A stretch of 6,799 nucleotides of DNA from Desulfotomaculum sp. (lineage in GTDB: Bacteria; Bacillota; Desulfotomaculia; Desulfotomaculales; Nap2-2B), in NCBI GenBank assembly GCA_003445555.1, contig DMDI01000060.1, forward strand, positions 1 to 6,799, read 5' to 3'. A program made the position numbers and the translations under genes. Shown in pieces: positions 1-5,076 of the stretch. Within the stretch, counting starts at the first letter, position 1, and each line of letters begins with the position of its first letter. The notes beneath the pieces were generated by a model. That model did no database searches and was not told where the DNA came from. It worked only from the letters and a program-made list of their open reading frames with translations.

Positions 1-848
1 ATATTATCTATCTCCCCTTCGGTAATTAAATCTGCCGGGTGGCGGTCGTCGCAGCCGAATAAAAGATTTGGGCAAGTTTTTTCGTTTACCAGCGGCAGCA
101 GGTCAAGCAGGTTTTTAGCGGCCGAACCTTCCCGGATAATTATTTTCATTCCCAGGCGAAGTTTTTCCAGGGCTTCTTCTAAAGCAGTGCATTCATGGTC
201 GGTTAGGATGCCCGCGCTTAAGTAGGCGTTTAAATTTTTCCCGCTTAAAGTCGGCGCATGGCCATCAATCAAACGCTTGTTTTCACGAGCTGTTCTTATT
301 TTGGCTAAAACGCCTGGTTCTTTAAGGTAAACGCCGGGGAAATTCATTACCTCCGCCAGACCCGGGGACGACGGGCAGATTTTAAAGCCTTCCCGAATTT
401 CGGCGGGGCCAATGACTGCCCCGGCTGTTTCCATTTGGGTAGCCGGTACACAAGAAGGGAGCATATAAAATATATCCAGCGGCAGTTCCTGAGCAGCATT
501 CACCATATAACGCAAGCCGTCCAGGCCGGCCACATTAACAATCTCGTGCGGGTCGGCAATAACAGTGGTGGTACCGTGAACAACGGCCGCGGCAGCAAAG
601 TTAGCCGGGGTAAGCAAAGAACTTTCAAGGTGGAGGTGGGCATCAATTAAACCGGGAATTAAATATTTACCGGTAAGGTTTACTAACTCCTGCCCCCAGG
701 AGTAATCTCCTACACCGGCAATAACACTGTCCTTTATGGCTACGTTGGCGGTCAAAATTTCCCCGGTAAAAACATTAACCAGAAAAGCATTTTTTAATAA
801 GATATCAGCCGGGGCATTTCCCCTAGCTACATCAATTACTTTTTCCAT
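1..848 (-). CDS. ade: Adenine deaminase, N-terminal half (partial, runs off left edge)
   Basis: Hydrolyses adenine to hypoxanthine and ammonia in cytoplasmic purine salvage. The frame stays open from the ATG at 848 to the window edge, giving 282 residues of a family usually about 570-600 long, so the C-terminal half is missing. Visible amidohydrolase-superfamily landmarks: the metal site IDAHLHLESS (H71, H73), DPHEIVNV (99-106), MLPSCVPAT (129-137), GLAEVMNFPGV (163-173), DGHAP with H197, DHECT with H218, and DDRHPADL (267-274). This motif set is specific enough to separate adenine deaminase from dihydroorotase or imidazolonepropionase. An in-frame GTG at 878 is possible, but neither start has a good ribosome binding site and an in-frame TGA lies two codons above it; I prefer the ATG. 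It starts 43 bases after the phosphoesterase stop, so it is probably the downstream gene of the same operon. No frameshift is seen. Confidence 0.95.
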   Translation of the reverse strand, partial: MEKVIDVARGNAPADILLKNAFLVNVFTGEILTANVAIKDSVIAGVGDYSWGQELVNLTGKYLIPGLIDAHLHLESSLLTPANFAAAAVVHGTTTVIADPHEIVNVAGLDGLRYMVNAAQELPLDIFYMLPSCVPATQMETAGAVIGPAEIREGFKICPSSPGLAEVMNFPGVYLKEPGVLAKIRTARENKRLIDGHAPTLSGKNLNAYLSAGILTDHECTALEEALEKLRLGMKIIIREGSAAKNLLDLLPLVNEKTCPNLLFGCDDRHPADLITEGEIDN

Positions 849-891
849 AAGATAAGTTCCGTAGTTTCCATAAGGCACATTTCAACTTAAT

Positions 892-1383
892 TTATTTTAA
901 GACAATTATTTCACTTTTAATTTCTTGGCCTAACTCAAGAACACCGTACGAATTAAAAGGAGCGAACCTTTTATCTGTCGGGCTTCCCGGATTAAAAAAA
1001 AGAATGCCTTCTTTGACCTCATTTATAGGGCTATGGGAGTGACCAAAAAGGATAATTTCAACCCCTTCAAACTCATATTTTACTTGGTCAATCAAACTTT
1101 GAGGGGAACCAAAACCATGGGTAACTCCTATCCGGTAACCGGCGGCCCCAAAAGTAGTCTTGGCGGGAAGAATACTTACCAGTTCCGGGGCATCCATATT
1201 TCCGTAAACAGCAATTAATTTACCCTTTTTATTTAAATTTTTTAATCGTTCATAAACAAAAGGAGCTACAAAGTCACCACAATGAACCATAAGGTCAGCT
1301 TCTTGAAGAACCTTTTCTACTTCTTGGGGAAGCCACTTTTCTTCCCGTTTAATATGGGTGTCTGAAATCACTACAATCTTCAC
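892..1383 (-). CDS. YfcE/MJ0936-type metallophosphoesterase
   Basis: A 163-residue cytoplasmic calcineurin-like phosphoesterase of the small YfcE/MJ0936 family. Characterised members are metal-dependent phosphodiesterases active on model substrates, and the physiological substrate is generally unknown. All metal and phosphate motifs are in order: SDTH (D8, H10), HCGDF (D37), YGNMD (N62), VTHG (H89) and FGHSH (H115, H117), followed by FFNPGSP. The length is normal, so the domain is complete. The start is GTG, chosen because TAGGGAG lies ten bases upstream (1394-1400 on the minus strand) and the protein begins directly with the first beta strand MKIVVISDTH. It lies 102 bases after the MinJ-like gene and 43 bases before adenine deaminase. 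Nothing in the context defines its substrate; its link to the division genes may be only positional. Confidence 0.93.
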   Translation of the reverse strand: MKIVVISDTHIKREEKWLPQEVEKVLQEADLMVHCGDFVAPFVYERLKNLNKKGKLIAVYGNMDAPELVSILPAKTTFGAAGYRIGVTHGFGSPQSLIDQVKYEFEGVEIILFGHSHSPINEVKEGILFFNPGSPTDKRFAPFNSYGVLELGQEIKSEIIVLK

Positions 1384-1393
1384 GTTTTAAAAT

Positions 1394-1400
1394 CTCCCTA
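1394..1400 (-). promoter_or_regulatory. Ribosome binding site deciding the GTG start of the phosphoesterase
   Basis: TAGGGAG on the minus strand, with a 10-base spacer to the GTG at 1383-1381. It is the only Shine-Dalgarno-like sequence near this start and supports GTG initiation. Confidence 0.7.
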
Positions 1401-1420
1401 CACTATAAGGTAAAGGTACG

Positions 1421-1462
1421 GGGAAGCAAAAAGAACGTCCCTCTGCTTCCCTCTCTGCTTCC
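1421..1462. repeat. Small repeat/hairpin cluster between the PDZ gene and the phosphoesterase
   Basis: GGGAAGCA (1421-1428) and TGCTTCCC (1444-1451) form an 8-base inverted repeat around a 15-base loop. CTCTGCTTCC occurs twice in direct orientation (1441-1450 and 1453-1462), so the left arm could pair with either copy. No T-run follows the hairpin on either strand, so it is not a classic intrinsic terminator. It may be an intercistronic processing or stabilising structure, or a small dispersed repeat. The 102-base gap is the largest between genes of this apparent operon. Confidence 0.5.
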
Positions 1463-1485
1463 ACTTAGACTTGCTTTAAACCGGG

Positions 1486-2724
1486 CTAGCGGCGCCTAAA
1501 CTTTTGCCACCACCGCCCCAGCGGCCCGCTGCTATTTAGTTCCAGGTAGCTTCTTTCTTCCCGGCCGGGGACCAGGAGAAGGCCAAAGGGTTGCCCTTCC
1601 CGGGGCGGTGGGCATACTTCCCGCCGGTATTTTCGCCTCTCTCCCTGGAGGTACTCAACCTCTATGGGTTCTCGTTTTTCTTTTAACTTCAAGCTATTTT
1701 CCAAGCCGGCCCGGTCAAAAACCGGTAAGCCGTTTACTCTTAAAACCAAATCATAAGAACGAATTCCTGCCTGCCAGGCCGGGGTATTTTTTAGGGTGTC
1801 CAGTACCCGTACCCCGTCCACGGAAGAAACGTAAATAGGCAAAGCTTGAAATTCAATTCTTTTGCCTATAAAAATAATCAATTCGTGACCTAAAGGAGAG
1901 AATAAGGCGGCCAGCAAAGCTAATTCTTTAAAGTTTTGGGCCAGGGTGGCGAACAGTAATAAAACAAGACTGTATGCCCCTAAAAAGTACGCGGATAACC
2001 GGCTTTTCTTTACCGGAGGACGCGCCAGGGCTATATCACCGTAACCCAGGGCCGCAATAACCGGAATAAGTGTGTACACTACGTTTTTCGGGTCTCCTTC
2101 TATTTCTGGTTTAATTAAAGGCCACCAATCCGGCATGTTTATTCCTTCGGGGAAAAAGGATTGTCCAATTACCGCCAGGGCGACAATGGGAATAGGCCAA
2201 AACCTTTGCAAAGTAAAGCCCCCCACCAGTTGGCCATTTACCGCTTTAAAATAGGCCGGTACCGCTCCTAAATGACCGCTAAAAAAAATAAGCAGGCTTT
2301 CCACTAAATGAAGAATGGCTACCAAGGCCAATAATTGAGGAATGTTTACCTGGGGGAAGTTAAATATCAGGTTGCTTAAGGCTATAATGCCTCCCGCGTA
2401 AGCAAAGCATAGAAACCGCGGGTTAATAAGCATTAAGAGAATAGCCACCGGCCAAAGATAAATCAAGCCCGTGCCTGATAAAGTTAATCCTACTACCACC
2501 ATAATGACACTACCGATTAAACCTCCTAAAATGCCGTAAACCACGGCCGTAAAAACATCTCCCCACCCCTGTTTTAGCCGGATGCCGTAAATAGCCTCTT
2601 TGGCCGCGGACATCCGGCGATACTGCAAGGCAACCAAAAATATCACCAGCCAAAAAATGGGATTAAAAAATACCCGGCCTATATTGGCTATGATTAAGGG
2701 TAAAACCTGATTAAAAGGAAACAA
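1486..2724 (-). CDS. MinJ-like polytopic membrane protein with C-terminal PDZ domain
   Basis: A 412-residue membrane protein with about eight hydrophobic segments between residues 5 and 288 (roughly 5-34, 57-80, 84-103, 105-122, 130-150, 176-190, 243-263 and 267-288). A PDZ domain follows at about 297-370, with the typical GVRVLDTLKNTPAWQAG and DLVLRVNG pattern, and then a basic tail ending KFRRR. Length and architecture match Bacillus subtilis MinJ (YvjD), which bridges DivIVA and MinD in division-site placement and is encoded near ftsEX and ctpB. I infer a division or envelope role but have not shown orthology. It contains GHELII (279-284) but no HExxH, so it is not a site-2 protease. The start is TTG, supported by GGGAAGGTG five bases upstream. 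It begins 34 bases after the S41 protease stop, so the two are almost certainly co-transcribed. Confidence 0.85.
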   Translation of the reverse strand: MFPFNQVLPLIIANIGRVFFNPIFWLVIFLVALQYRRMSAAKEAIYGIRLKQGWGDVFTAVVYGILGGLIGSVIMVVVGLTLSGTGLIYLWPVAILLMLINPRFLCFAYAGGIIALSNLIFNFPQVNIPQLLALVAILHLVESLLIFFSGHLGAVPAYFKAVNGQLVGGFTLQRFWPIPIVALAVIGQSFFPEGINMPDWWPLIKPEIEGDPKNVVYTLIPVIAALGYGDIALARPPVKKSRLSAYFLGAYSLVLLLFATLAQNFKELALLAALFSPLGHELIIFIGKRIEFQALPIYVSSVDGVRVLDTLKNTPAWQAGIRSYDLVLRVNGLPVFDRAGLENSLKLKEKREPIEVEYLQGERRKYRREVCPPPREGQPFGLLLVPGREERSYLELNSSGPLGRWWQKFRRR

Positions 2725-2729
2725 TTCTT

Positions 2730-2738
2730 CACCTTCCC
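2730..2738 (-). promoter_or_regulatory. Ribosome binding site for the TTG start of the MinJ-like gene
   Basis: GGGAAGGTG on the minus strand, five bases before the TTG at 2724-2722. Its quality and spacing are what justify the unusual start codon. Confidence 0.7.
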
Positions 2739-2758
2739 GGTTTAAACGTTAAATTAAA

Positions 2759-3949
2759 TTAAGCGGCCAGTTTTTGCCGCAGGATTTCAAGAGCCTTTTC
2801 TTTTTGGAGGTCTTTTTCAGCTCCAAGTTCTTGTTTAACTACAATATCAGGGGCGATGCCCTGTTGATGAATATTATGCTTGGCCGGAGTAAGGTAACGG
2901 GCCGTGGTTAGCTTTAGTCCTGCTCCGTTGCCCAGGTCAAATACGGTTTGAACAACCCCTTTACCAAAAGTTTTTTCCCCAATTAAAATACCCACTTTCC
3001 GGTCTTTGATTGCGCCGGCTAAAATTTCCGCGGCACTGGCACTGGCTTCGTTAACCAAAACCACCAACGGTAAAGTAAGATTGCTGCCGTTAACAGAATA
3101 AGTATCTTTTTTTCCCGAACGGTAGTCAACGTATACCACCGGGCCTTTTGGAATAAATTTTTCGGCTACTTCAACGGCGGCACGCAATTCTCCGCCCGGA
3201 TTATTTCGCAAATCCAGGAGGATCCCCCGGGCCTGGCTTTTTTTGAAATTACTTAATACTACTTCTAATTCTGCCGGAGTCTTGGTTGTGAACTGGGAAA
3301 TAGTCAGGTAACCTATTTTTGTGCCCTTTAAGATATGTCCTTCTACCGTGGGAATACTAATTTCTTCTCTGGTTAATTCTACGGTAAATTCAGTTTTACG
3401 GTTCAGTTTCTGAACTGCTTCTTTTGTTCCTTCATTTTGACGCAGAATAGTCAATTTGACTTTAGTGCCTGCCGCCCCCCGCATTAAACTAATGGCTGTA
3501 TCCAGGTCAATTCCTTTTGTTTCACGATTATTAATCTTATATATAATATCACCGGCCTTTATTCCTTTCCGGTAGGCCGGGGTTCCTTCGTATGAGCGCA
3601 TCACGGTTAAGTAATCATTTTTTAGACCCACTAAAATTCCTAACCCCCCAAAGGTGCCGTTGATTTGTTCTTTTAACTGGGTGTAAGTAGCCGGGTCTAA
3701 ATAAATTGAATATGGATCGCCAAGCGAATCAACTATACCTTTGGTTGCTCCTTCAATAAGGCTTTTAGTGTTAACTGGATATAGATATTGAGAACGGATT
3801 AAAGAAACAACTTTAAACAGGTTGCCAAAATTATGGTAATTGATAACTATTAAACCGCCTGAAAAAATGAAAGCAAAAAAAATTAATATTCCCAGGTAAA
3901 CAGACCAGCGTTTACCACGGGAAGACTTTCTGTTTATGTAATAAGCCAC
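2759..3949 (-). CDS. S41 family C-terminal processing peptidase (CtpA/CtpB type)
   Basis: A 396-residue membrane-anchored serine protease acting outside the cytoplasmic membrane. Order of parts: a basic N-terminus (RKSSRGKR), a single membrane anchor at about 17-37, a helical cap region, a PDZ domain (about 100-185, beginning GGLGILVG, with GDIIYKINN) and the S41 core (about 205-370). The Ser-Lys-Gln catalytic set is intact: S305 in NEASASAAEI, K330 in TFGKGVVQT and Q334, with the 25- and 4-residue spacings seen in CtpB and the D1 protease. LDLRNNPGG (245-253) is the usual family motif. B. subtilis CtpB cleaves SpoIVFA during sporulation; the substrate here is unknown. The start is GTG: an in-frame TAG lies immediately before it, so no earlier start exists, and only a weak GGGTGG stands upstream. 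First gene of the minus-strand operon, divergent from ftsE. Confidence 0.95.
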   Translation of the reverse strand: MAYYINRKSSRGKRWSVYLGILIFFAFIFSGGLIVINYHNFGNLFKVVSLIRSQYLYPVNTKSLIEGATKGIVDSLGDPYSIYLDPATYTQLKEQINGTFGGLGILVGLKNDYLTVMRSYEGTPAYRKGIKAGDIIYKINNRETKGIDLDTAISLMRGAAGTKVKLTILRQNEGTKEAVQKLNRKTEFTVELTREEISIPTVEGHILKGTKIGYLTISQFTTKTPAELEVVLSNFKKSQARGILLDLRNNPGGELRAAVEVAEKFIPKGPVVYVDYRSGKKDTYSVNGSNLTLPLVVLVNEASASAAEILAGAIKDRKVGILIGEKTFGKGVVQTVFDLGNGAGLKLTTARYLTPAKHNIHQQGIAPDIVVKQELGAEKDLQKEKALEILRQKLAA

Positions 3950-4006
3950 CTATAATTCCACCCGCCCGTAAAAATTTTGTAAATACTCAGGCACAAAAGG
4001 GCAAAG

Positions 4007-4076
4007 GCCTGCCCGTCAGACTGATAGACATTATAGAAATAACATGAAAGATAATCTATCAGCCTGACAGACAGGC
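4007..4076 (-). repeat. Long-stem hairpin (26 paired positions, 16-base loop)
   Basis: The left arm 4007-4034 pairs with the right arm 4051-4076. There are 22 consecutive positions with three mismatches (4012/4071, 4014/4069, 4020/4063), a two-base bulge (4029-4030) and four more pairs. All three mismatches are C-A or A-C on the plus strand, so in minus-strand RNA all three become G-U wobbles and the 22-base stem is uninterrupted. That direction would place it in the leader of the S41 operon. No T-run follows directly, so it is not an intrinsic terminator. Confidence 0.8.
4030..4035 (-). promoter_or_regulatory. Candidate -10 box (TATAAT) for the S41 operon, inside the repeat element
   Basis: Exact TATAAT on the minus strand, in the inner end of the long hairpin and about 80 bases before the S41 start. 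The matching -35 (TAGATT at 17-base spacing) is poor. If used, the repeat element supplies the promoter of the downstream operon. It is weak evidence and competes with the box at 4237-4242. Confidence 0.25.
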
Positions 4077-4107
4077 GGGGCACAAAGGCACAAAGTTTTT
4101 TGCCAGC

Positions 4108-4125
4108 GAAAATCCTTGGATTTTC
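4108..4125. repeat. Small hairpin within the composite repeat
   Basis: GAAAATCC (4108-4115) and GGATTTTC (4118-4125) are exact reverse complements separated by TT. As RNA this would fold as seven pairs closing a four-base loop. No T-run follows on either strand. Confidence 0.6.
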
Positions 4126-4134
4126 ATTCTCCGT

Positions 4135-4164
4135 TGTAGGGGCGTATTGCAATACGCCCCTACA
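4135..4164. repeat. Perfect 30-base palindrome
   Basis: The left half TGTAGGGGCGTATTG is followed directly by its exact reverse complement, with the centre between 4149 and 4150 and no spacer. A perfect 15+15 dyad is far beyond chance in 440 bases. It resembles the GTAGGGGC...GCCCCTAC palindromes I recall as dispersed intergenic repeats in Firmicutes and other bacteria. As a zero-spacer dyad it could be a cruciform or a site for a dimeric protein, or simply a repeat unit. No poly-T tract follows, so it is not a standard terminator. Confidence 0.85.
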
Positions 4165-4236
4165 GCATGGGTGTTTCATTTCCCTTTGCTCCTCTGTGCC
4201 TTTACCACTACGAACCAGAGTAGTTACATTATTCTT

Positions 4237-4242
4237 ATTATA
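4237..4242 (-). promoter_or_regulatory. Candidate -10 box (TATAAT) for the S41 operon, outside the repeat element
   Basis: Exact TATAAT on the minus strand, nearly 290 bases before the S41 start. The -35 position at 17-base spacing (TACTTA) is weak and falls within the AT-rich dyad at 4253-4279. If used, the whole composite repeat would lie in the 5' leader of the mRNA. Confidence 0.25.
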
Positions 4243-4252
4243 CTACACCAAC

Positions 4253-4279
4253 TTTTTAATAAGTACAACTTAATAAAAA
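4253..4279. repeat. AT-rich dyad, possible operator
   Basis: TTTTTAATAAGT (4253-4264) and ACTTAATAAAAA (4268-4279) are reverse complements at 11 of 12 positions, with a 3-base spacer. The dyad lies between the divergent genes and covers the -35 position of the minus-strand TATAAT at 4237-4242. A repressor dimer could bind here, but AT-rich sequence raises the chance background. Confidence 0.4.
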
Positions 4280-4303
4280 ATCGAGTTATTTAATCCCTTA
4301 AAA

Positions 4304-4332
4304 GAAGGATTACGGCAATTAATGTCGAAAAC
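4304..4332 (+). promoter_or_regulatory. Candidate SigH-type promoter for ftsEX
   Basis: GAAGGATTA (4304-4312) fits the B. subtilis SigH -35 consensus RnAGGAwWW at every position. After an 11-base spacer, GTCGAAAAC (4324-4332) fits the -10 RnnGAATww except for the T and the last base. It would start transcription about 50 bases before ftsE. No good SigA promoter was recognised facing ftsE. This is a consensus match by eye only. Confidence 0.3.
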
Positions 4333-4377
4333 ATTTTAATAAAAGCATTATGTGTCAGTTTTTACCAACTAGCTACC

Positions 4378-4384
4378 GGGAGGG
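4378..4384 (+). promoter_or_regulatory. Strong ribosome binding site of ftsE
   Basis: GGGAGGG with a 5-base spacer (TAAAG) to the ATG at 4390. It fixes the ftsE start. Confidence 0.85.
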
Positions 4385-4389
4385 TAAAG

Positions 4390-5076
4390 ATGGTTCATTT
4401 TTATCATGTTTCTAAAGTTTACCAAAACGGCGTGAAAGCTTTAAAAGATGTAACGATGCATATTTCTAAAGGCGATTTTCTTTTTTTGGTTGGTCCAAGC
4501 GGAGCAGGGAAAACCACTTTAACTAAGTTATTGTTACGGGAAGAACTTCCTACCAAAGGTCAGGTAATCTTTTGCGGCAAAAACGTTGCCCGTTTAAAAC
4601 CTCAGGAAATTCCCTTGTTAAGACGTAAAATTGGGGTGGTTTTTCAGGACTTCAGGTTGCTTCCTAAAAAAACAGTTTACGAAAATGTAGCCTTTGCTTT
4701 AGAGGTTATCGGCGGTTCGGGACAAATCATCAAAAAAAGAGTGCCGGAAGCTTTAGAGTTGGTGGGGCTGGCTGACAAGCAAAAAATGTTTCCTTCCCAG
4801 TTATCCGGGGGGGAACAACAACGGGCCGGAATTGCCCGCGCTATTGTCAACCGTCCTTTATTATTAATCACGGACGAACCAACCGGTAATTTAGATCCCA
4901 AAACTTCCTGGGAATTGATTTATTTATTACAGGAAATTAACCGCCTGGGAACTACTATTATAATGGCTACCCACGCCTGGGATATTGTAAATACTTTAAA
5001 AAAACGGGTGGTTGCCCTTTCAGGCGGGCAAATGGTCCGGGATGAAAAAAGAGGCGTTTATGGCTATGGGGGTTAA
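4390..5076 (+). CDS. ftsE: Cell division ATP-binding protein FtsE
   Basis: A 228-residue cytoplasmic ABC ATPase that pairs with FtsX. The complex does not clearly transport anything; ATP hydrolysis is transmitted through FtsX to activate a peptidoglycan hydrolase. All ABC motifs are present: Walker A GPSGAGKT (35-42), Q-loop Q86 in VVFQDFRLL (a typical FtsE phrase), signature LSGGEQQR (138-145), Walker B LLLITDE (157-163, catalytic E163), D-loop GNLD (166-169) and H-loop H195. The residue after the H-loop histidine is alanine (MATHAWDIV), where many ABC proteins have aspartate; the catalytic histidine is kept. Length is normal for FtsE. A strong GGGAGGG lies five bases before the ATG. It heads the plus-strand operon and its end overlaps ftsX by 17 bases, implying translational coupling. 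Confidence 0.97.
   Translation: MVHFYHVSKVYQNGVKALKDVTMHISKGDFLFLVGPSGAGKTTLTKLLLREELPTKGQVIFCGKNVARLKPQEIPLLRRKIGVVFQDFRLLPKKTVYENVAFALEVIGGSGQIIKKRVPEALELVGLADKQKMFPSQLSGGEQQRAGIARAIVNRPLLLITDEPTGNLDPKTSWELIYLLQEINRLGTTIIMATHAWDIVNTLKKRVVALSGGQMVRDEKRGVYGYGG
5049..5054 (+). promoter_or_regulatory. Ribosome binding site deciding the ftsX start
   Basis: AAGAGG inside the ftsE coding sequence, five bases before the ATG at 5060. It favours this start over the ATG at 5042 (weak upstream sequence) and the ATG at 5066 (spacing too long). Confidence 0.65.

Larger units (their letters stand above)
3989..4201. repeat. Composite, MITE/REP-like palindromic repeat element with imperfect terminal inverted repeats
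   Basis: The ends are a 19-base imperfect inverted repeat (16 of 19 match): AGGCACAAAAGGGCAAAGG at 3989-4007 against the reverse complement of 4183-4201. A third copy of the 17-base core lies inside in direct orientation at 4079-4095 (GGCACAAAGGCACAAAG). Between them are a 70-base long-stem hairpin (4007-4076), a small hairpin (4108-4125) and a perfect 30-base palindrome (4135-4164). There is no transposase, so it would be non-autonomous if mobile. I see no convincing target-site duplication; TAC at 3984-3986 and 4203-4205 could be chance. Motifs resembling GGCACAAAGGCACAAAG and GTAGGGGC...GCCCCTAC are familiar to me as intergenic repeats in many genomes, which I could not search. The boundaries are my inference. 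Confidence 0.6.
3950..4389. other. Divergent intergenic region between the S41 operon and ftsE
   Basis: No credible gene lies in these 440 bases. Left to right it holds a short S41 leader, a ~213-base composite repeat (3989-4201), an AT-rich stretch with a TATAAT box for the minus strand (4237-4242), an AT-rich dyad (4253-4279), a possible SigH-type promoter facing ftsE (4304-4332) and the strong ftsE ribosome binding site (4378-4384). The small open frame on the minus strand at 3934-4179 is made of the repeat arms and is rejected. Confidence 0.85.

Noticed and set aside
435..650. 71-codon plus-strand open frame
   Set aside because: It lies opposite the adenine deaminase coding sequence, whose motifs are clear, and it resembles no known protein.
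1033..1218. 61-codon plus-strand open frame
   Set aside because: Antisense shadow of the phosphoesterase.
1402..1407. TATAGT on the minus strand as a promoter for the phosphoesterase
   Set aside because: The implied transcription start would fall within the ribosome binding site at 1394-1400, and the -35 (TTGCTT) is poor.
1608..1838. 76-codon plus-strand open frame
   Set aside because: Antisense shadow of the PDZ domain of the MinJ-like gene; proline/arginine-rich composition from G+C-rich codons.
1870..1895. Site-2-protease-like HE motif in the MinJ-like protein (GHELII, 279-284)
   Set aside because: The second histidine of HExxH is missing, and no matching downstream aspartate motif was seen.
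4007..4101. Long hairpin plus the T-run at 4096-4101 as a terminator
   Set aside because: The T-run is about 20 bases from the stem, and the region is divergent, so no transcript is expected to end here.
3934..4179. 81-codon open frame on the minus strand over the divergent intergenic region
   Set aside because: It is built from the repeat arms and palindrome, overlaps the S41 start, has no ribosome binding site and shows no protein-like composition.
5012..5059. N-terminal extension of ftsX from TTG 5012 or ATG 5042
   Set aside because: It would lengthen the overlap with ftsE and has no good ribosome binding site; the start at 5060 gives the normal FtsX length.
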